Assembly (NCBI GenBank): GCA_030824805.1
Contig: JAPJRC010000004.1
Location: 1-64,000, forward strand
Source of the DNA: Micavibrio sp.
GTDB lineage: Bacteria > Pseudomonadota > Alphaproteobacteria > Micavibrionales > Micavibrionaceae
Length of the DNA stretch: 64,000 nt
Direction: 5' to 3'
Part shown: positions 8,332 through 16,915 of the stretch, one piece after another
Position numbering within the stretch: the first letter of the stretch is position 1
How the letters are laid out: each line of letters opens with the position of its first letter
Notes under the pieces: generated by a model
Databases searched by the model: none
Seen by the model: only the letters and a program-made list of their open reading frames with translations
Told to the model about the DNA's origin: nothing
Position numbers and translations under genes: made by a program

Positions 8332-9672
8332 ATGCCTGAACAGGTTATCGGCAACGGACAAAGACAAGACACGCAGCAGCAAGAAGGCGGCGAGAATGTT
8401 TTTGCGCGTCTCATCCGTTTGATGGTGCAGATGTTCGGCGGCGGCAGCACATTTGAAACACCCGCTGAAACCCATCGCTCGCAAAGTGTTAAATATCTTC
8501 AGGAACAACTCGCCGAAGAAGGCCTTTATCCATCCACCGGCAGGCTCGCGCAGGATGGTATCGCGGGACCTCTGACTACGCACGCATACCATCTGCGCAA
8601 CGCGCCCGGCTATGCCGAGCGGTATATGCAGACCGCGCTCCAGGACCAAAATCTGGATGCGATGGATATCATGAAAATCCAGGGCGCGCTGAACAAGCTC
8701 GGCTATGATGTCGGTGAAGTAAACGGACGCATGAACAACGAAACGCGTGAAGATATCACGCGTTATCTGCGCGAACATCCCAACGCGCAGGCCTCGCAGC
8801 AAGCTATTGCAGCCACACAACCCAACACCGGCATCGGTCGCATTGTCAGCAGTGTGACCGAAAGCGTTCGCAATGTGCGCGACCATGTGTTCGCGCCCGC
8901 CAGCACACCGGGTTCGGCCGCAGGGCTTTTGTCGATTATCGGCCAGCATGAATCGGGCCAGAACTACAACGCCGTATACGGTCATTCCAAAGGCATGAAC
9001 GGTGTCGATTTTACGAACATGACTGTCAACGAGGTGCTGCAATGGCAGCGACAGTACGTGAACGAAGGGTCGCCCTCTTCCGCCGTTGGCCGTTACCAGA
9101 TCATCCAGGGCACGCTGCGCGGATTGCGCGACGAGATGGGTCTTTCAGGCAATGAAAAATTCGACTCCACGATGCAGGACCGCATGGCGATGCGTCTTCT
9201 CGAACGCCGCGGCCTCGACGCCTACCGCGAAGGGCGCATGAGCGAAAACCAGTTCATGGACAACGTTGCCAAGGAATGGGCGTCGATGCCGAACCGCCAT
9301 GGCCGCGGCCATTATGACGGTGACGGATTGAACGCCGTCGGCGTAAGCACCGCCCCCGTCCGTGAAGCGTTGCGCGATATCCGTGAAGCGCCTGTACAGG
9401 TTGCCGCCGCTGTACAACATGCTGTGACGCCTTCCGCACGGGCCCACGCCCCCACAGCGCAAACCGCCAGCAACGACATCGATTTCGGCCGCATCGCCAC
9501 CGACCTGAAAGAAGGTATGGAAGGCGCGGCAAAACGCCTCGGTCTCAACAGTGCGTTCGAGACGGCAGGCAGCCTCTTCAACAAGGCCTCAGACGCGTTG
9601 GGCTTCGGCCACGACGAACCGGCAACGAGAGTGGCCGCACGTCCGGCAGCGGGCAATACGCTTGGCGGATAA
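8332..9672 (+). CDS. Peptidoglycan-binding, muramidase-like protein
   Basis: A 446-residue protein. Two peptidoglycan-binding-1-like units are visible: ~52-90 (YLQEQLAEEGLYPSTGRLAQ, then DGIAGPLTT) and ~113-148 (IQGALNKLGYDVGEVNGRMN). A lysozyme-like domain follows at ~198-330, with GLLSIIGQHESGQNYNAVYG (putative catalytic Glu207) and SSAVGRYQIIQGTLRGL, the same E...GRYQI pattern as the prophage endolysin at 43269-43724. The C-terminus carries DALGFG, shared with the 6349-7317 protein. No export signal is obvious, so how it would reach a cell wall is unclear. Binding and cleavage of murein are inferred from domains. Confidence 0.7.
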   Translation: MPEQVIGNGQRQDTQQQEGGENVFARLIRLMVQMFGGGSTFETPAETHRSQSVKYLQEQLAEEGLYPSTGRLAQDGIAGPLTTHAYHLRNAPGYAERYMQTALQDQNLDAMDIMKIQGALNKLGYDVGEVNGRMNNETREDITRYLREHPNAQASQQAIAATQPNTGIGRIVSSVTESVRNVRDHVFAPASTPGSAAGLLSIIGQHESGQNYNAVYGHSKGMNGVDFTNMTVNEVLQWQRQYVNEGSPSSAVGRYQIIQGTLRGLRDEMGLSGNEKFDSTMQDRMAMRLLERRGLDAYREGRMSENQFMDNVAKEWASMPNRHGRGHYDGDGLNAVGVSTAPVREALRDIREAPVQVAAAVQHAVTPSARAHAPTAQTASNDIDFGRIATDLKEGMEGAAKRLGLNSAFETAGSLFNKASDALGFGHDEPATRVAARPAAGNTLGG

Positions 9673-9691
9673 TGCTTTGGAGTAAAAAACT

Positions 9692-9724
9692 AAAAAAGCC
9701 CGCTGCTAGAGCGGGCTTTCTTTT
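9692..9724. terminator. Bidirectional terminator between muramidase-like gene and mdh
   Basis: AAGCCCGC (9696-9703) pairs with GCGGGCTT (9711-9718), with an A run on the left and CTTTT on the right. The flanking genes are convergent. Confidence 0.8.
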
Positions 9725-9740
9725 ATCCGGTTGCGTTTAA

Positions 9741-10694
9741 TTACGCAGCGGCTTTTTTCGAAGCTTCAACGAGGTCTTTCACCGCGTTCACCGAATGGTC
9801 GAACATTTTCTGTTCCTCGGCATTGAGCTTGATCTCGATGATTTTTTCTACGCCGTTCTTGCCGATAACGACAGGTACGCCGATATACAGTCCCTTGATG
9901 CCGTATTCGCCGTTAAGCTGTGCGGCGCAAGGCAGAACGCGTTTTTTATCTTTCAGGTAGCTTTCGGCCATAGCGACGGCAGACGATGCCGGAGCATAAT
10001 ATGCGGAGCCTGTTTTCAGCAGGGCCACGATTTCGGCGCCGCCGTCGCGCGTGCGCTGGACGATCTTGTCAAGTTTATCCTGTGTTGTCCAACCCATCGA
10101 TACGAGGTCTGGCAACGGAATACCGGCAACGGTGGAGTAGCGTGTGAGCGGCACCATCGTGTCGCCGTGGCCACCGAGAACGAACGCCGTGACATCTTCC
10201 ACGGAAACGTTGAATTCTTCGGCGAGGAAGTAGCGGAAACGTGCGCTGTCGAGAACGCCTGCCATACCGACAACCTTCTCGGGCTTGAAGCCCGTGACTT
10301 CCTGCATAACGGAAACCATCGCATCGAGCGGGTTTGTAATGACGATAACAAACGCGTTCGGCGCGTGTTTCTTGATGCCTTCGCCGGCCGTCTTGATAAT
10401 GCCGGAGTTAATGCCGATCAGATCGTCGCGGCTCATGCCCGGTTTGCGCGGCACGCCTGCGGTTACGATAACGACATCGGAATCTTTCAGAATAGAGTAA
10501 TCCGTCGAGCCTTCGTATTTTGCATCGAACATTTCGACCGGAGAGCTTTCGGCGAGGTCCAAGCCCTTACCCTGCGGAATACCGTCCGCCACGTCGACCA
10601 GCGCAATATCGCCTAGCTCTTTCAATCCTACGAGATGCGCCAGCGTACCGCCGATCATCCCTGCCCCAACCAATCCGATTTTTGCGCGTGCCAT
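9741..10694 (-). CDS. mdh: Malate dehydrogenase (LDH-like type)
   Basis: A 317-residue cytoplasmic enzyme oxidising malate to oxaloacetate with NAD. Visible motifs are the dinucleotide-binding GAGMIGG (residues ~10-16), the substrate loop RKPGMSRDDL with the Arg pair that selects dicarboxylates, ITNPLDAM, DSARFRYFLA and the catalytic His in VLGGHGD. The length and R-K-P-G-M-S-R signature fit the lactate-dehydrogenase-like MDH usual in alphaproteobacteria. It has its own upstream region of about 100 nt and heads the scattered TCA set on the minus strand. Confidence 0.96.
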   Translation of the reverse strand: MARAKIGLVGAGMIGGTLAHLVGLKELGDIALVDVADGIPQGKGLDLAESSPVEMFDAKYEGSTDYSILKDSDVVIVTAGVPRKPGMSRDDLIGINSGIIKTAGEGIKKHAPNAFVIVITNPLDAMVSVMQEVTGFKPEKVVGMAGVLDSARFRYFLAEEFNVSVEDVTAFVLGGHGDTMVPLTRYSTVAGIPLPDLVSMGWTTQDKLDKIVQRTRDGGAEIVALLKTGSAYYAPASSAVAMAESYLKDKKRVLPCAAQLNGEYGIKGLYIGVPVVIGKNGVEKIIEIKLNAEEQKMFDHSVNAVKDLVEASKKAAA

Positions 10695-10794
10695 GATTAT
10701 CTATCCTTTGTGCGTTGCGTGAATCCTGTATGTGAATCTATCACTCGCGTGACTATGCACAAGACCGATTAACAGAGTATTGATTGACATAAAC

Positions 10795-12045
10795 CTAATT
10801 TATGCCGATTACGCCCAATTGCCAGCGCAGCTCTTCTTCGGTCAGGGGATAATCCGTGCCGTGGCGGGGGTAGATGATATTGACGCTTTTCACCTCGCCG
10901 AATGTCTGTTGCAGGCGCATGGCAAGCCGCATCGAAAGCCCGGCCTTCCAGCAAACGGCGCAGATGGATTTCGGCGCTTTTACATCGAAGACCTTTTCGA
11001 TGTTGGCAATGGAGGTGTTGGCGCGGAGCGCAAGACCGGCAAAGACGAATTTCTTGTCGTGCATGGCAATGGCGTCTTCGAACACTTTTTCGAGCAAGTC
11101 GCCGGAGGCGAACATTTTCTTGGCGCGCTTTACGGGATCGCTTCCCGCAAAGTTGTTCTTGCGCTGCTCCTCGTATTCCATGCGGCGCTTGATGACTTCT
11201 GTCACTTCGTTGATCGTGCGCTTGTCGAGATCGGACCGCTCCAGAAGAATTTTGCGTACCGATTTGTCGACATAGGCCGCGAGTTTTTGTGCCATGAGCG
11301 GCGAGAGCGCCTTGTTCACCGCCAGCGGTTTGTGCCATTCGGGATATTCGTTGGCCCGTGCGACGATGGTTTCCAGCAGATCCTCGGTGATAATCGCGCC
11401 CGTGTTGTTCAACAGGATCGAGCCTGCAACCGCGTTGCCCGTGTCGATAACGGCGGCCGACACGCGCGCGCTCACCACCGCCCTGCCCGCGATGGCTTCG
11501 GCGGCCCAGTTTGCGGGATGGGTCATCAGTATATCGCACAGATCGTCATCGCTCAGCGCCATACAAAAACGCAGGATGGGTTCGGAGACTTCGCGTTCCA
11601 GATCGCGGGCGAGCGCCGTTGCCACTTCCGGCGGCGTGAAGGCATAGTCTTTGAGGGTTTCGGTGAGCGCCTTGCGGATTTTCAACACCTCATCGAGCGC
11701 CAGCATGCCAAGCGATTGCACGGCGAACGCATATAGCTGGCTGTAGCGTTCCTGATCCAGCGTGGGAAGGATTTTAACAAGCCTGTGCGCCATGATTATC
11801 CGCACATCCATGCTTTTGTCTTTGGCAAGAAGCGAAGAGGCCTGCAGCGGCGTGGACGGATTTCCGGCAACGGCCTTGCGCACCTTTTCCGACTGGTCGT
11901 GCAGCGCCAGATAATAAAGAATTTCCTGAGAAGCGCGTTCGTTGCGCGCCAGCGCCAGACGCTGTTTTTCCGAGCCGGTTTCAGCGATGCGCTTTTCATC
12001 GACTTCGTTGATTTTTACCGATTTGAATTTATCGAAAAAACCCAT
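10795..12045 (-). CDS. DUF2336 domain protein
   Basis: A 416-residue protein with HEAT-like helical repeats (for example SEKVRKAVAGNPSTPLQAS and SMDVRIIMAHRLVKIL) and the alphaproteobacterial DUF2336 pattern of short helical units containing DDDLCDIL and AIAGRAVVSARV. The C-terminal ~60 residues (SICAVCWKAGLSMRLAMRLQ) are typical of the family. Function is unknown. Its ATG overlaps the zapE TGA (TGATG), so it is the last gene of the tat-zapE transcription unit. Confidence 0.75.
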   Translation of the reverse strand: MGFFDKFKSVKINEVDEKRIAETGSEKQRLALARNERASQEILYYLALHDQSEKVRKAVAGNPSTPLQASSLLAKDKSMDVRIIMAHRLVKILPTLDQERYSQLYAFAVQSLGMLALDEVLKIRKALTETLKDYAFTPPEVATALARDLEREVSEPILRFCMALSDDDLCDILMTHPANWAAEAIAGRAVVSARVSAAVIDTGNAVAGSILLNNTGAIITEDLLETIVARANEYPEWHKPLAVNKALSPLMAQKLAAYVDKSVRKILLERSDLDKRTINEVTEVIKRRMEYEEQRKNNFAGSDPVKRAKKMFASGDLLEKVFEDAIAMHDKKFVFAGLALRANTSIANIEKVFDVKAPKSICAVCWKAGLSMRLAMRLQQTFGEVKSVNIIYPRHGTDYPLTEEELRWQLGVIGIN

Positions 12046-13106
12046 CAGCGCGCCTCGAAATAGCTGGATGATTGCATTTCCTTCAAACGCGATATGGTGC
12101 GTTCGAATTCATATTCATACTTGCTGTCATGATATATTTTTTCCGGCGCGGTTTCAGCCGTAAAAAACACACGGCGGCGCGCATCGTACAAAACGTCAAC
12201 AAGCGTCATAAGCCGCTTGGTTTCGTTGTTGCGGTCATACCCCATGCGCGGAATGCCTTCCACGAACACGGTGTGGTATTTTTCCGCGATGGTAAGATAA
12301 TCTTCCGCGCCGTGCGGTTGTTCGCAAAGCTGCTGGAAGGTAAAGCGCGCCACGCCGTTTGCGGCACGGACCGGAATATCCCGCCCCTTCACCGTCACCG
12401 TTTCGACATGCACCGCCGCATCGCCGCTCAGCATGTGAAAAAACATGTCTGCCTTCATCTGCGTCTGCGTGTTGAGAGGATAAAGATAGGTTTCCAGATC
12501 CTGCACCGCTTCTTCGCGATAATCGGTTTCGGAATCCAGATGGACCACTTCCATTCTCTGCTTCACCAGTTCGATGAACGGCAGGAAGCGTTCGCGCTGC
12601 AACCCGCCTTCATACAGGCGGTCGGGCACCCAGTTGGATGTCGCCACCACAGCGACACCATAATCGAACAAAGCGGTGAACAGGCGGGAAAGGATCATCG
12701 CATCGGCGACGTCGGTGACGTGGAATTCGTCAAAGCATAGAACGCGCACCGTGTTGGCGACATGCTTGGCGTAATCTTCGAACACGCTGTCCGAAGCTTT
12801 ATCAAGGCGTTGGTGGTGCAGCCAGTCCTGCGTTTCGATCATAAAGGCATGGAAGTGGACACGGCGTTTTTTGGTGTTTTCCGGCAGGTGCACGAAAAAC
12901 AAATCCATCAGCATGGATTTCCCGCGCCCGACGCCGCCATGGATATAGACACCGCGCACGGGTTTCTTTTTTGAAAAGAACCCCTTCTTCGCGGCAAGGT
13001 CTTCTTGCAGGCGCTGTAGGGCGATGGCCGCCTTTTCCTGTTCCGGATCGGGCGTTATCTCGCCGGACGAAACCTTGGCGCGGTATGTATCAAGCAGTTT
13101 TGGCAT
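12045..13106 (-). CDS. zapE: Cell division protein ZapE (AFG1-like ATPase)
   Basis: A P-loop ATPase of about 353 residues from the chosen start. The Walker A GGVGRGKS lies at residues 57-64, Walker B LCFDEFHVTD near 125, followed by the sensor region VVATSNWVPDRLYEGG. ZapE binds FtsZ and destabilises its polymers during constriction. An in-frame ATG at 13181 would add 25 residues lying wholly inside tatC; I prefer ATG 13106 because family members begin near the MPKLLDTYR segment and AAGG precedes it. It overlaps the tatC stop by 17 nt, pointing to coupled translation. Confidence 0.9.
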   Translation of the reverse strand: MPKLLDTYRAKVSSGEITPDPEQEKAAIALQRLQEDLAAKKGFFSKKKPVRGVYIHGGVGRGKSMLMDLFFVHLPENTKKRRVHFHAFMIETQDWLHHQRLDKASDSVFEDYAKHVANTVRVLCFDEFHVTDVADAMILSRLFTALFDYGVAVVATSNWVPDRLYEGGLQRERFLPFIELVKQRMEVVHLDSETDYREEAVQDLETYLYPLNTQTQMKADMFFHMLSGDAAVHVETVTVKGRDIPVRAANGVARFTFQQLCEQPHGAEDYLTIAEKYHTVFVEGIPRMGYDRNNETKRLMTLVDVLYDARRRVFFTAETAPEKIYHDSKYEYEFERTISRLKEMQSSSYFEAR

Positions 13107-13863
13107 CGCGGGCCTTTTCGATGCGGCGGACGAGGAAGATAGACAACTCATAAAGACCACAGATGGGAATGGCGAGCGCAAGCTGGCTAATCACATCGGG
13201 CGGCGTGATAACGGCGGCTACGGTAAAGATGGCAACGATCGCATAGCGGCGGAAAGAAACCAGCGCATCGCCCGAGACAATGCCGGCGCGCGCAAGCAGC
13301 GTGAGAAGGACCGGAAGCTGGAACGAGAGGCCGAATGCGAAGATAAGCATCATGATCAGGTCGAGATATTGTTTTACGCTCGCCTCAAGCTGCACGGGCA
13401 GGACGGTTTCCGCACCCGTCGACTGGAAGCTTAAAAAGAAATGCCACGCCATGGGAATGACCATGTAATAAACCAGCGCCCCGCCGAGGAAGAACAGCAC
13501 GGGCGTTGCCACCAGATAGGGCAGGAAGACCTTGCGTTCGTTTTTGTAAAGCCCCGGTGCCACGAACATCCATATTTGCGTCAGGATGATGGGGAATGTA
13601 AGGAAGCATCCGGCAAAGAACGAAATACTCAAGTAGGTGAAAAACGCTTCGGTAAGGCCGGTGTAGATAAGGCGGTTGGTAGACCCCTCGCCCATGGCAT
13701 CGGCCAGCGGTTGCACCAGAAAGCCGTAGATCGGTTCTTTGAACAGGTAGCATAAGCCCGTGCCGGCCAGCATGGCGAACAGGCACCACATGACGCGCTT
13801 GCGCAACTCGGTAATGTGGGCGGTGAGCGATTCCATCGCGGTTTGCGGGGTCATTTCATTCAT
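13090..13863 (-). CDS. tatC: Sec-independent translocase subunit TatC
   Basis: A 257-residue membrane protein with the family N-terminal amphipathic segment (LTAHITELRKRVMWCLFAML), six predicted transmembrane helices and conserved FxxYLSISFFAGCFLTFPII and FVAPGLYKNERK segments. TatC recognises twin-arginine signal peptides of folded exported proteins. It overlaps tatB by 4 nt (ATGA). Its stop is TGA, one of several genes here showing that TGA ends translation normally in this genome. Confidence 0.96.
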   Translation of the reverse strand: MNEMTPQTAMESLTAHITELRKRVMWCLFAMLAGTGLCYLFKEPIYGFLVQPLADAMGEGSTNRLIYTGLTEAFFTYLSISFFAGCFLTFPIILTQIWMFVAPGLYKNERKVFLPYLVATPVLFFLGGALVYYMVIPMAWHFFLSFQSTGAETVLPVQLEASVKQYLDLIMMLIFAFGLSFQLPVLLTLLARAGIVSGDALVSFRRYAIVAIFTVAAVITPPDVISQLALAIPICGLYELSIFLVRRIEKARDAKTA

Positions 13864-14162
13864 AGTTCAGGCCCCGTTTTCGGCTCGGCTTTTGCCACAG
13901 GATAATCTTCTTCGTCGGCGGATTTTTCATCGGTGGCAGGGCGCTTCTTGTTCGCTTCGAAATTCACGCCCTTGCGCAGTTCTTCGATATCGCCCGCGCG
14001 GAGAATATCGTCGAATTGCTGGCTCATCGCGAATTTCACGTATTGCAGGCGGCGGGCGAAGCGGCCGATCTGGTACATGGCTTTGGGAATATCTTTCGGC
14101 CCGATCACCATGACGGCGATCACCATGATCACCAGTAATTCGGACCAGCCGATGCCGAACAT
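13860..14162 (-). CDS. tatB: Twin-arginine translocase subunit TatB
   Basis: A 100-residue protein with an N-terminal membrane helix (MFGIGWSELLVIMVIAVMVI) followed by GPKDIP and an amphipathic helix, then a charged Asp/Glu/Lys tail. The Glu at position 8 and the GPxxLP-like hinge are typical of TatB. It forms the signal-peptide receptor with TatC. Gap to tatA is 3 nt. Confidence 0.93.
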   Translation of the reverse strand: MFGIGWSELLVIMVIAVMVIGPKDIPKAMYQIGRFARRLQYVKFAMSQQFDDILRAGDIEELRKGVNFEANKKRPATDEKSADEEDYPVAKAEPKTGPEL

Positions 14163-14165
14163 GGC

Positions 14166-14351
14166 TTACTGTTCTTTCTGCTTGTCTTCGATCTGTGCGG
14201 GCGGCGTGGAGGCATCGTCATCCGCCATGCCCTTTTTGAAGCTCTTGATGCCTTTGCCGAGATCTTCCATCAGGCCGGACACGCGGCCCTTGCCGAACAG
14301 CAGGAACACCACGACCACGACAACCAGAATGTGCCAGATGCTGATACCCAT
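14166..14351 (-). CDS. tatA: Twin-arginine translocase subunit TatA
   Basis: A 61-residue protein: short N-terminal membrane helix (IWHILVVVVVVFLLFG), the FGKGR hinge, an amphipathic helix (LMEDLGKGIKSFKKGM) and an acidic, Gln-rich tail. TatA oligomers form the transport pore. It follows scpB by 3 nt, so the scp and tat genes are probably one transcript, a common alphaproteobacterial arrangement. Confidence 0.94.
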   Translation of the reverse strand: MGISIWHILVVVVVVFLLFGKGRVSGLMEDLGKGIKSFKKGMADDDASTPPAQIEDKQKEQ

Positions 14352-14354
14352 AAT

Positions 14355-15041
14355 TTATTCTTCCTCTTCGTCGTAACCGTCAAATTCGTCCTCGGCGCTT
14401 TCCACCGGCTCACCGCCGTCATCCTTGACGCCGGACAAAATTTCGGCGGCGTTGAGGTCGGCGTTGTCAAACATATCGCGCGTATCGGGCAGCGTTTCAA
14501 TAGCCGGACGGCGATCCAGAAGACCAGCAGCCTTCAAATCTTCGAGACCCGGCAGCTCCATGATAGAGCCGAGGCCGAAATGGTCCAAAAACGCGTTGGT
14601 GGACAGCCATGTCAGCGGGCGGCCCGGCGTTTCGCGGCGCTTGCCGGGCTTGATCCAACCGAGTTCGAGCAACTGGTCGATCGTGCCCTTGTTGGTGGCC
14701 ACGCCGCGGATATTCTCGATTTCGGCGCGCGTGATAGGCTGGTGGTAGGCGATGACAGCCAGTGTTTCCAGCGCGGCACGGGACAGGCGGCGCTCCACAT
14801 CCTTTTCGATTGTGAGTGCGGAAGCCACATCCTGCGACGTTCTGAACGCCCATGCGCCGTTGACCTCGATCAAATTGATGCCGCGCCCGTCATATTGTTC
14901 CTGTAGTGCGGGCAGCAGAACCGCAAGGTCCGTGCCTTCGGGCAAGCGTTCATGCATCGCCTGCGGCGTCATCGGTTGCGGCGAAGCGAACAGGAGCGCT
15001 TCGACAATTTTCAATTGCTCAGTTTGTTCCGGATTCATCAT
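14355..15041 (-). CDS. scpB: Segregation and condensation protein B
   Basis: About 228 residues from the chosen start MMNPEQTEQL. It shows tandem winged-helix features: IVEALLFASPQPMT near the N-terminus, LSRAALETLAVIAYHQPITR and IENIRGVATNKGTIDQLLEL. ScpB dimers bind ScpA and the SMC ATPase in chromosome condensation. An ATG at 15155 would add 38 basic residues encoded inside scpA; ATG 15041 fits family N-termini and has AAGAAAG upstream. The C-terminus is acidic (DEFDGYDEEEE). It overlaps the end of scpA by 23 nt. Confidence 0.93.
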   Translation of the reverse strand: MMNPEQTEQLKIVEALLFASPQPMTPQAMHERLPEGTDLAVLLPALQEQYDGRGINLIEVNGAWAFRTSQDVASALTIEKDVERRLSRAALETLAVIAYHQPITRAEIENIRGVATNKGTIDQLLELGWIKPGKRRETPGRPLTWLSTNAFLDHFGLGSIMELPGLEDLKAAGLLDRRPAIETLPDTRDMFDNADLNAAEILSGVKDDGGEPVESAEDEFDGYDEEEE

Positions 15042-15921
15042 CGTTACTTTCTTCTTCAATTTTATCTTCCGCCTTGGGTGCCTGCTCTTCAAGCGGCGGG
15101 CGGTTCGCGGTGCGCAGATAGATCGGACGGAACAAACCATCCTGACGGATTTCAAGCTTGCCCTGCTTCGCCATTTCCAGACCGGCGGTAAAGGTGGATG
15201 CCGTTGCCGAGCGCAGCATTAGCGGGTCCTTTATATTTTCGGGGAGGAAGCTCTGCAGCGTCGTCCACACCGAATGCACGCCGGATTTCGGCAGGTTGCC
15301 GAGCATGCGCGCCATGCGGTCCATCGCCTCTTCCATCGTCATGATGTTGAAGACGGGCAGTTCGTACACGGCGGATTCCGCACGGCGGCGGATATCGCCG
15401 TAAGCCTTCAGCACATCATAAAGAGTGTCCTTGTAGGTGGCGTTGTAGGCTGTCTTCAAACCTTCGGGCGCGCCGCGCTTGAAGATGTTCACGCCGAGCT
15501 GCGGACGCGCCATCAATTTTTCCGCCGCCTGACGCATGGATTCAAGACGGCGCAATTGGAATTGCAGCGCTTCGGCCATCGCCTCGCCCGACGGCTCACC
15601 GCTTTCGTCTTTCGCACGCGGCAGCAGCAGGCGGGATTTCAGATAGGCGAGCCACGCCGCCATGACGAGATATTCGGCGGCGAGATCGAGACGCAGATCT
15701 TTTGCGCGCTCGATGAAATCCAGATATTGCCGTGCGAGTTGCAGGATGGAGATTTCGCGCAAGTCGACCTTTTGGTTGCGCGCCATGTCGAGGAGAACGT
15801 GGATAGGCCCTTCGTATCCGTCGAGATTGAGCAGCAGCGCATCCGCCTCATGCTCCCCTTCGGGGATGAGGGCGGTCGGATTATAATCCTGCGGCGGCTC
15901 GTCGAATGCGGCTTGCATCAA
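15019..15921 (-). CDS. scpA: Segregation and condensation protein A
   Basis: A 300-residue kleisin. The N-terminal domain contains NLDGYEGPIHVLLDMARNQK, then VDLREISILQLARQYL and AAEYLVMAAWLAYLKSRLLL, which are diagnostic. The C-terminal winged helix that touches the SMC head covers about residues 195-275. Its start region overlaps the nagZ 3' end by 41 nt; a second ATG three bases downstream is equally possible. The C-terminus is a charged extension. Confidence 0.94.
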   Translation of the reverse strand: MMQAAFDEPPQDYNPTALIPEGEHEADALLLNLDGYEGPIHVLLDMARNQKVDLREISILQLARQYLDFIERAKDLRLDLAAEYLVMAAWLAYLKSRLLLPRAKDESGEPSGEAMAEALQFQLRRLESMRQAAEKLMARPQLGVNIFKRGAPEGLKTAYNATYKDTLYDVLKAYGDIRRRAESAVYELPVFNIMTMEEAMDRMARMLGNLPKSGVHSVWTTLQSFLPENIKDPLMLRSATASTFTAGLEMAKQGKLEIRQDGLFRPIYLRTANRPPLEEQAPKAEDKIEEESNDDESGTN

Positions 15922-16843
15922 ATCTCTTCAAACTCTCTTCGCGCAAAGGCGGGCAAGCCTTTGCAATATCTTCCATTTCATTCAGGTGACCCGCGCAATA
16001 TAGCGCGATATCGAGCCCCGCTTCCAGCGTTTTGACCACTCTATCCGCAGGAGATCCATATCTTTCCAGCGCTTTCATGCAAAGGTCATCGGATACCAGT
16101 AACCCATTGAATTGCAGGTCATTCCGGATGAGATCGGTCACTTTGGAGGACACCGAGGCCGGATGTTCGGTGTCTATGGCGGTGTAGATAATGTGGGAAA
16201 CCATGCCCCAGACCTTGTGCCCATAGGGTTGCTGGATCACGTAACGGAAGGGGCGAAAATCCATGGAATCGAGGTCGTCTATGTTGGCCGAGACGACCGG
16301 AAGGTCGTAGTGCGAGTCCAGCGTCGAGCGGCCCTGCCCCGGCATGTGCTTGATCACGGGCGTAATGCCTTCGTTGATAAAGCATTCACAGGCCAGCGCG
16401 CCGAGCGCCGAAACGATTTCCGGATCGTGGCTGAAGGCGCGATCGCCAATGGCCTGATGTGTTTTCTCAAACAACACATCGAGCACCGGCGCGCAGTCGA
16501 CATTAATACCGACACCGTTCAGATCATCCGATATGCCGCGCACCGTGGCGATCAGGCGGTCCTTGTCGTCAAGATCGCCGATGTCTTTCATCGACGGATA
16601 TTCCGGCCAGTGCGGCGGGCGCATGCGGCGCACCCTCCCGCCTTCCTGATCGATCAGGATGGGGCAATGCCAGCCGACGCTCTTGCGCAGATCGCTGCAG
16701 AGTTTTTTCAGTTGCGGCTGGTCGAGAATGTTGCGCGCGAACAGGATGAACCCGAACGGCTTCGCGTGTTTGAAAAAGCTTTTCTCCGCGGGTGAAAGCG
16801 TGTGGCCCAGACAGGAAAGAATGACGGCTTGGCTGTTTTGCAT
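15881..16843 (-). CDS. nagZ: Beta-N-acetylhexosaminidase (GH3, NagZ)
   Basis: A 320-residue cytoplasmic glycosidase of peptidoglycan recycling, removing GlcNAc from anhydromuropeptides. LIDQEGGRVRR, the IKHMPGQG...DSH substrate and acid/base loop, and LLVSDDLCMKAL with the nucleophile Asp are visible. The usual K-H-x-P-G-H-G reads KHMPGQG here, His replaced by Gln; the DSH dyad is intact. It begins just after a terminator that closes the SPOR gene, so nagZ-scpAB-tat-zapE probably starts from its own promoter between about 16845 and 16916. Confidence 0.93.
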   Translation of the reverse strand: MQNSQAVILSCLGHTLSPAEKSFFKHAKPFGFILFARNILDQPQLKKLCSDLRKSVGWHCPILIDQEGGRVRRMRPPHWPEYPSMKDIGDLDDKDRLIATVRGISDDLNGVGINVDCAPVLDVLFEKTHQAIGDRAFSHDPEIVSALGALACECFINEGITPVIKHMPGQGRSTLDSHYDLPVVSANIDDLDSMDFRPFRYVIQQPYGHKVWGMVSHIIYTAIDTEHPASVSSKVTDLIRNDLQFNGLLVSDDLCMKALERYGSPADRVVKTLEAGLDIALYCAGHLNEMEDIAKACPPLREESLKRFDASRIRRAAAGL

Positions 16844-16856
16844 GCAACCAACTTAC

Positions 16857-16887
16857 AAAAAAAGCGCGGGGAACGCCGCGCTTTTTT
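16857..16887 (-). terminator. Terminator after the SPOR gene
   Basis: AAAAAAGCGCGG (16858-16869) pairs perfectly with CCGCGCTTTTTT (16876-16887). It lies 29 nt past the SPOR-gene stop and just upstream of the nagZ start, separating the two transcription units. Confidence 0.85.
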
Positions 16888-16915
16888 CAAACTTATGATC
16901 AGGTATTTTGGCCGC

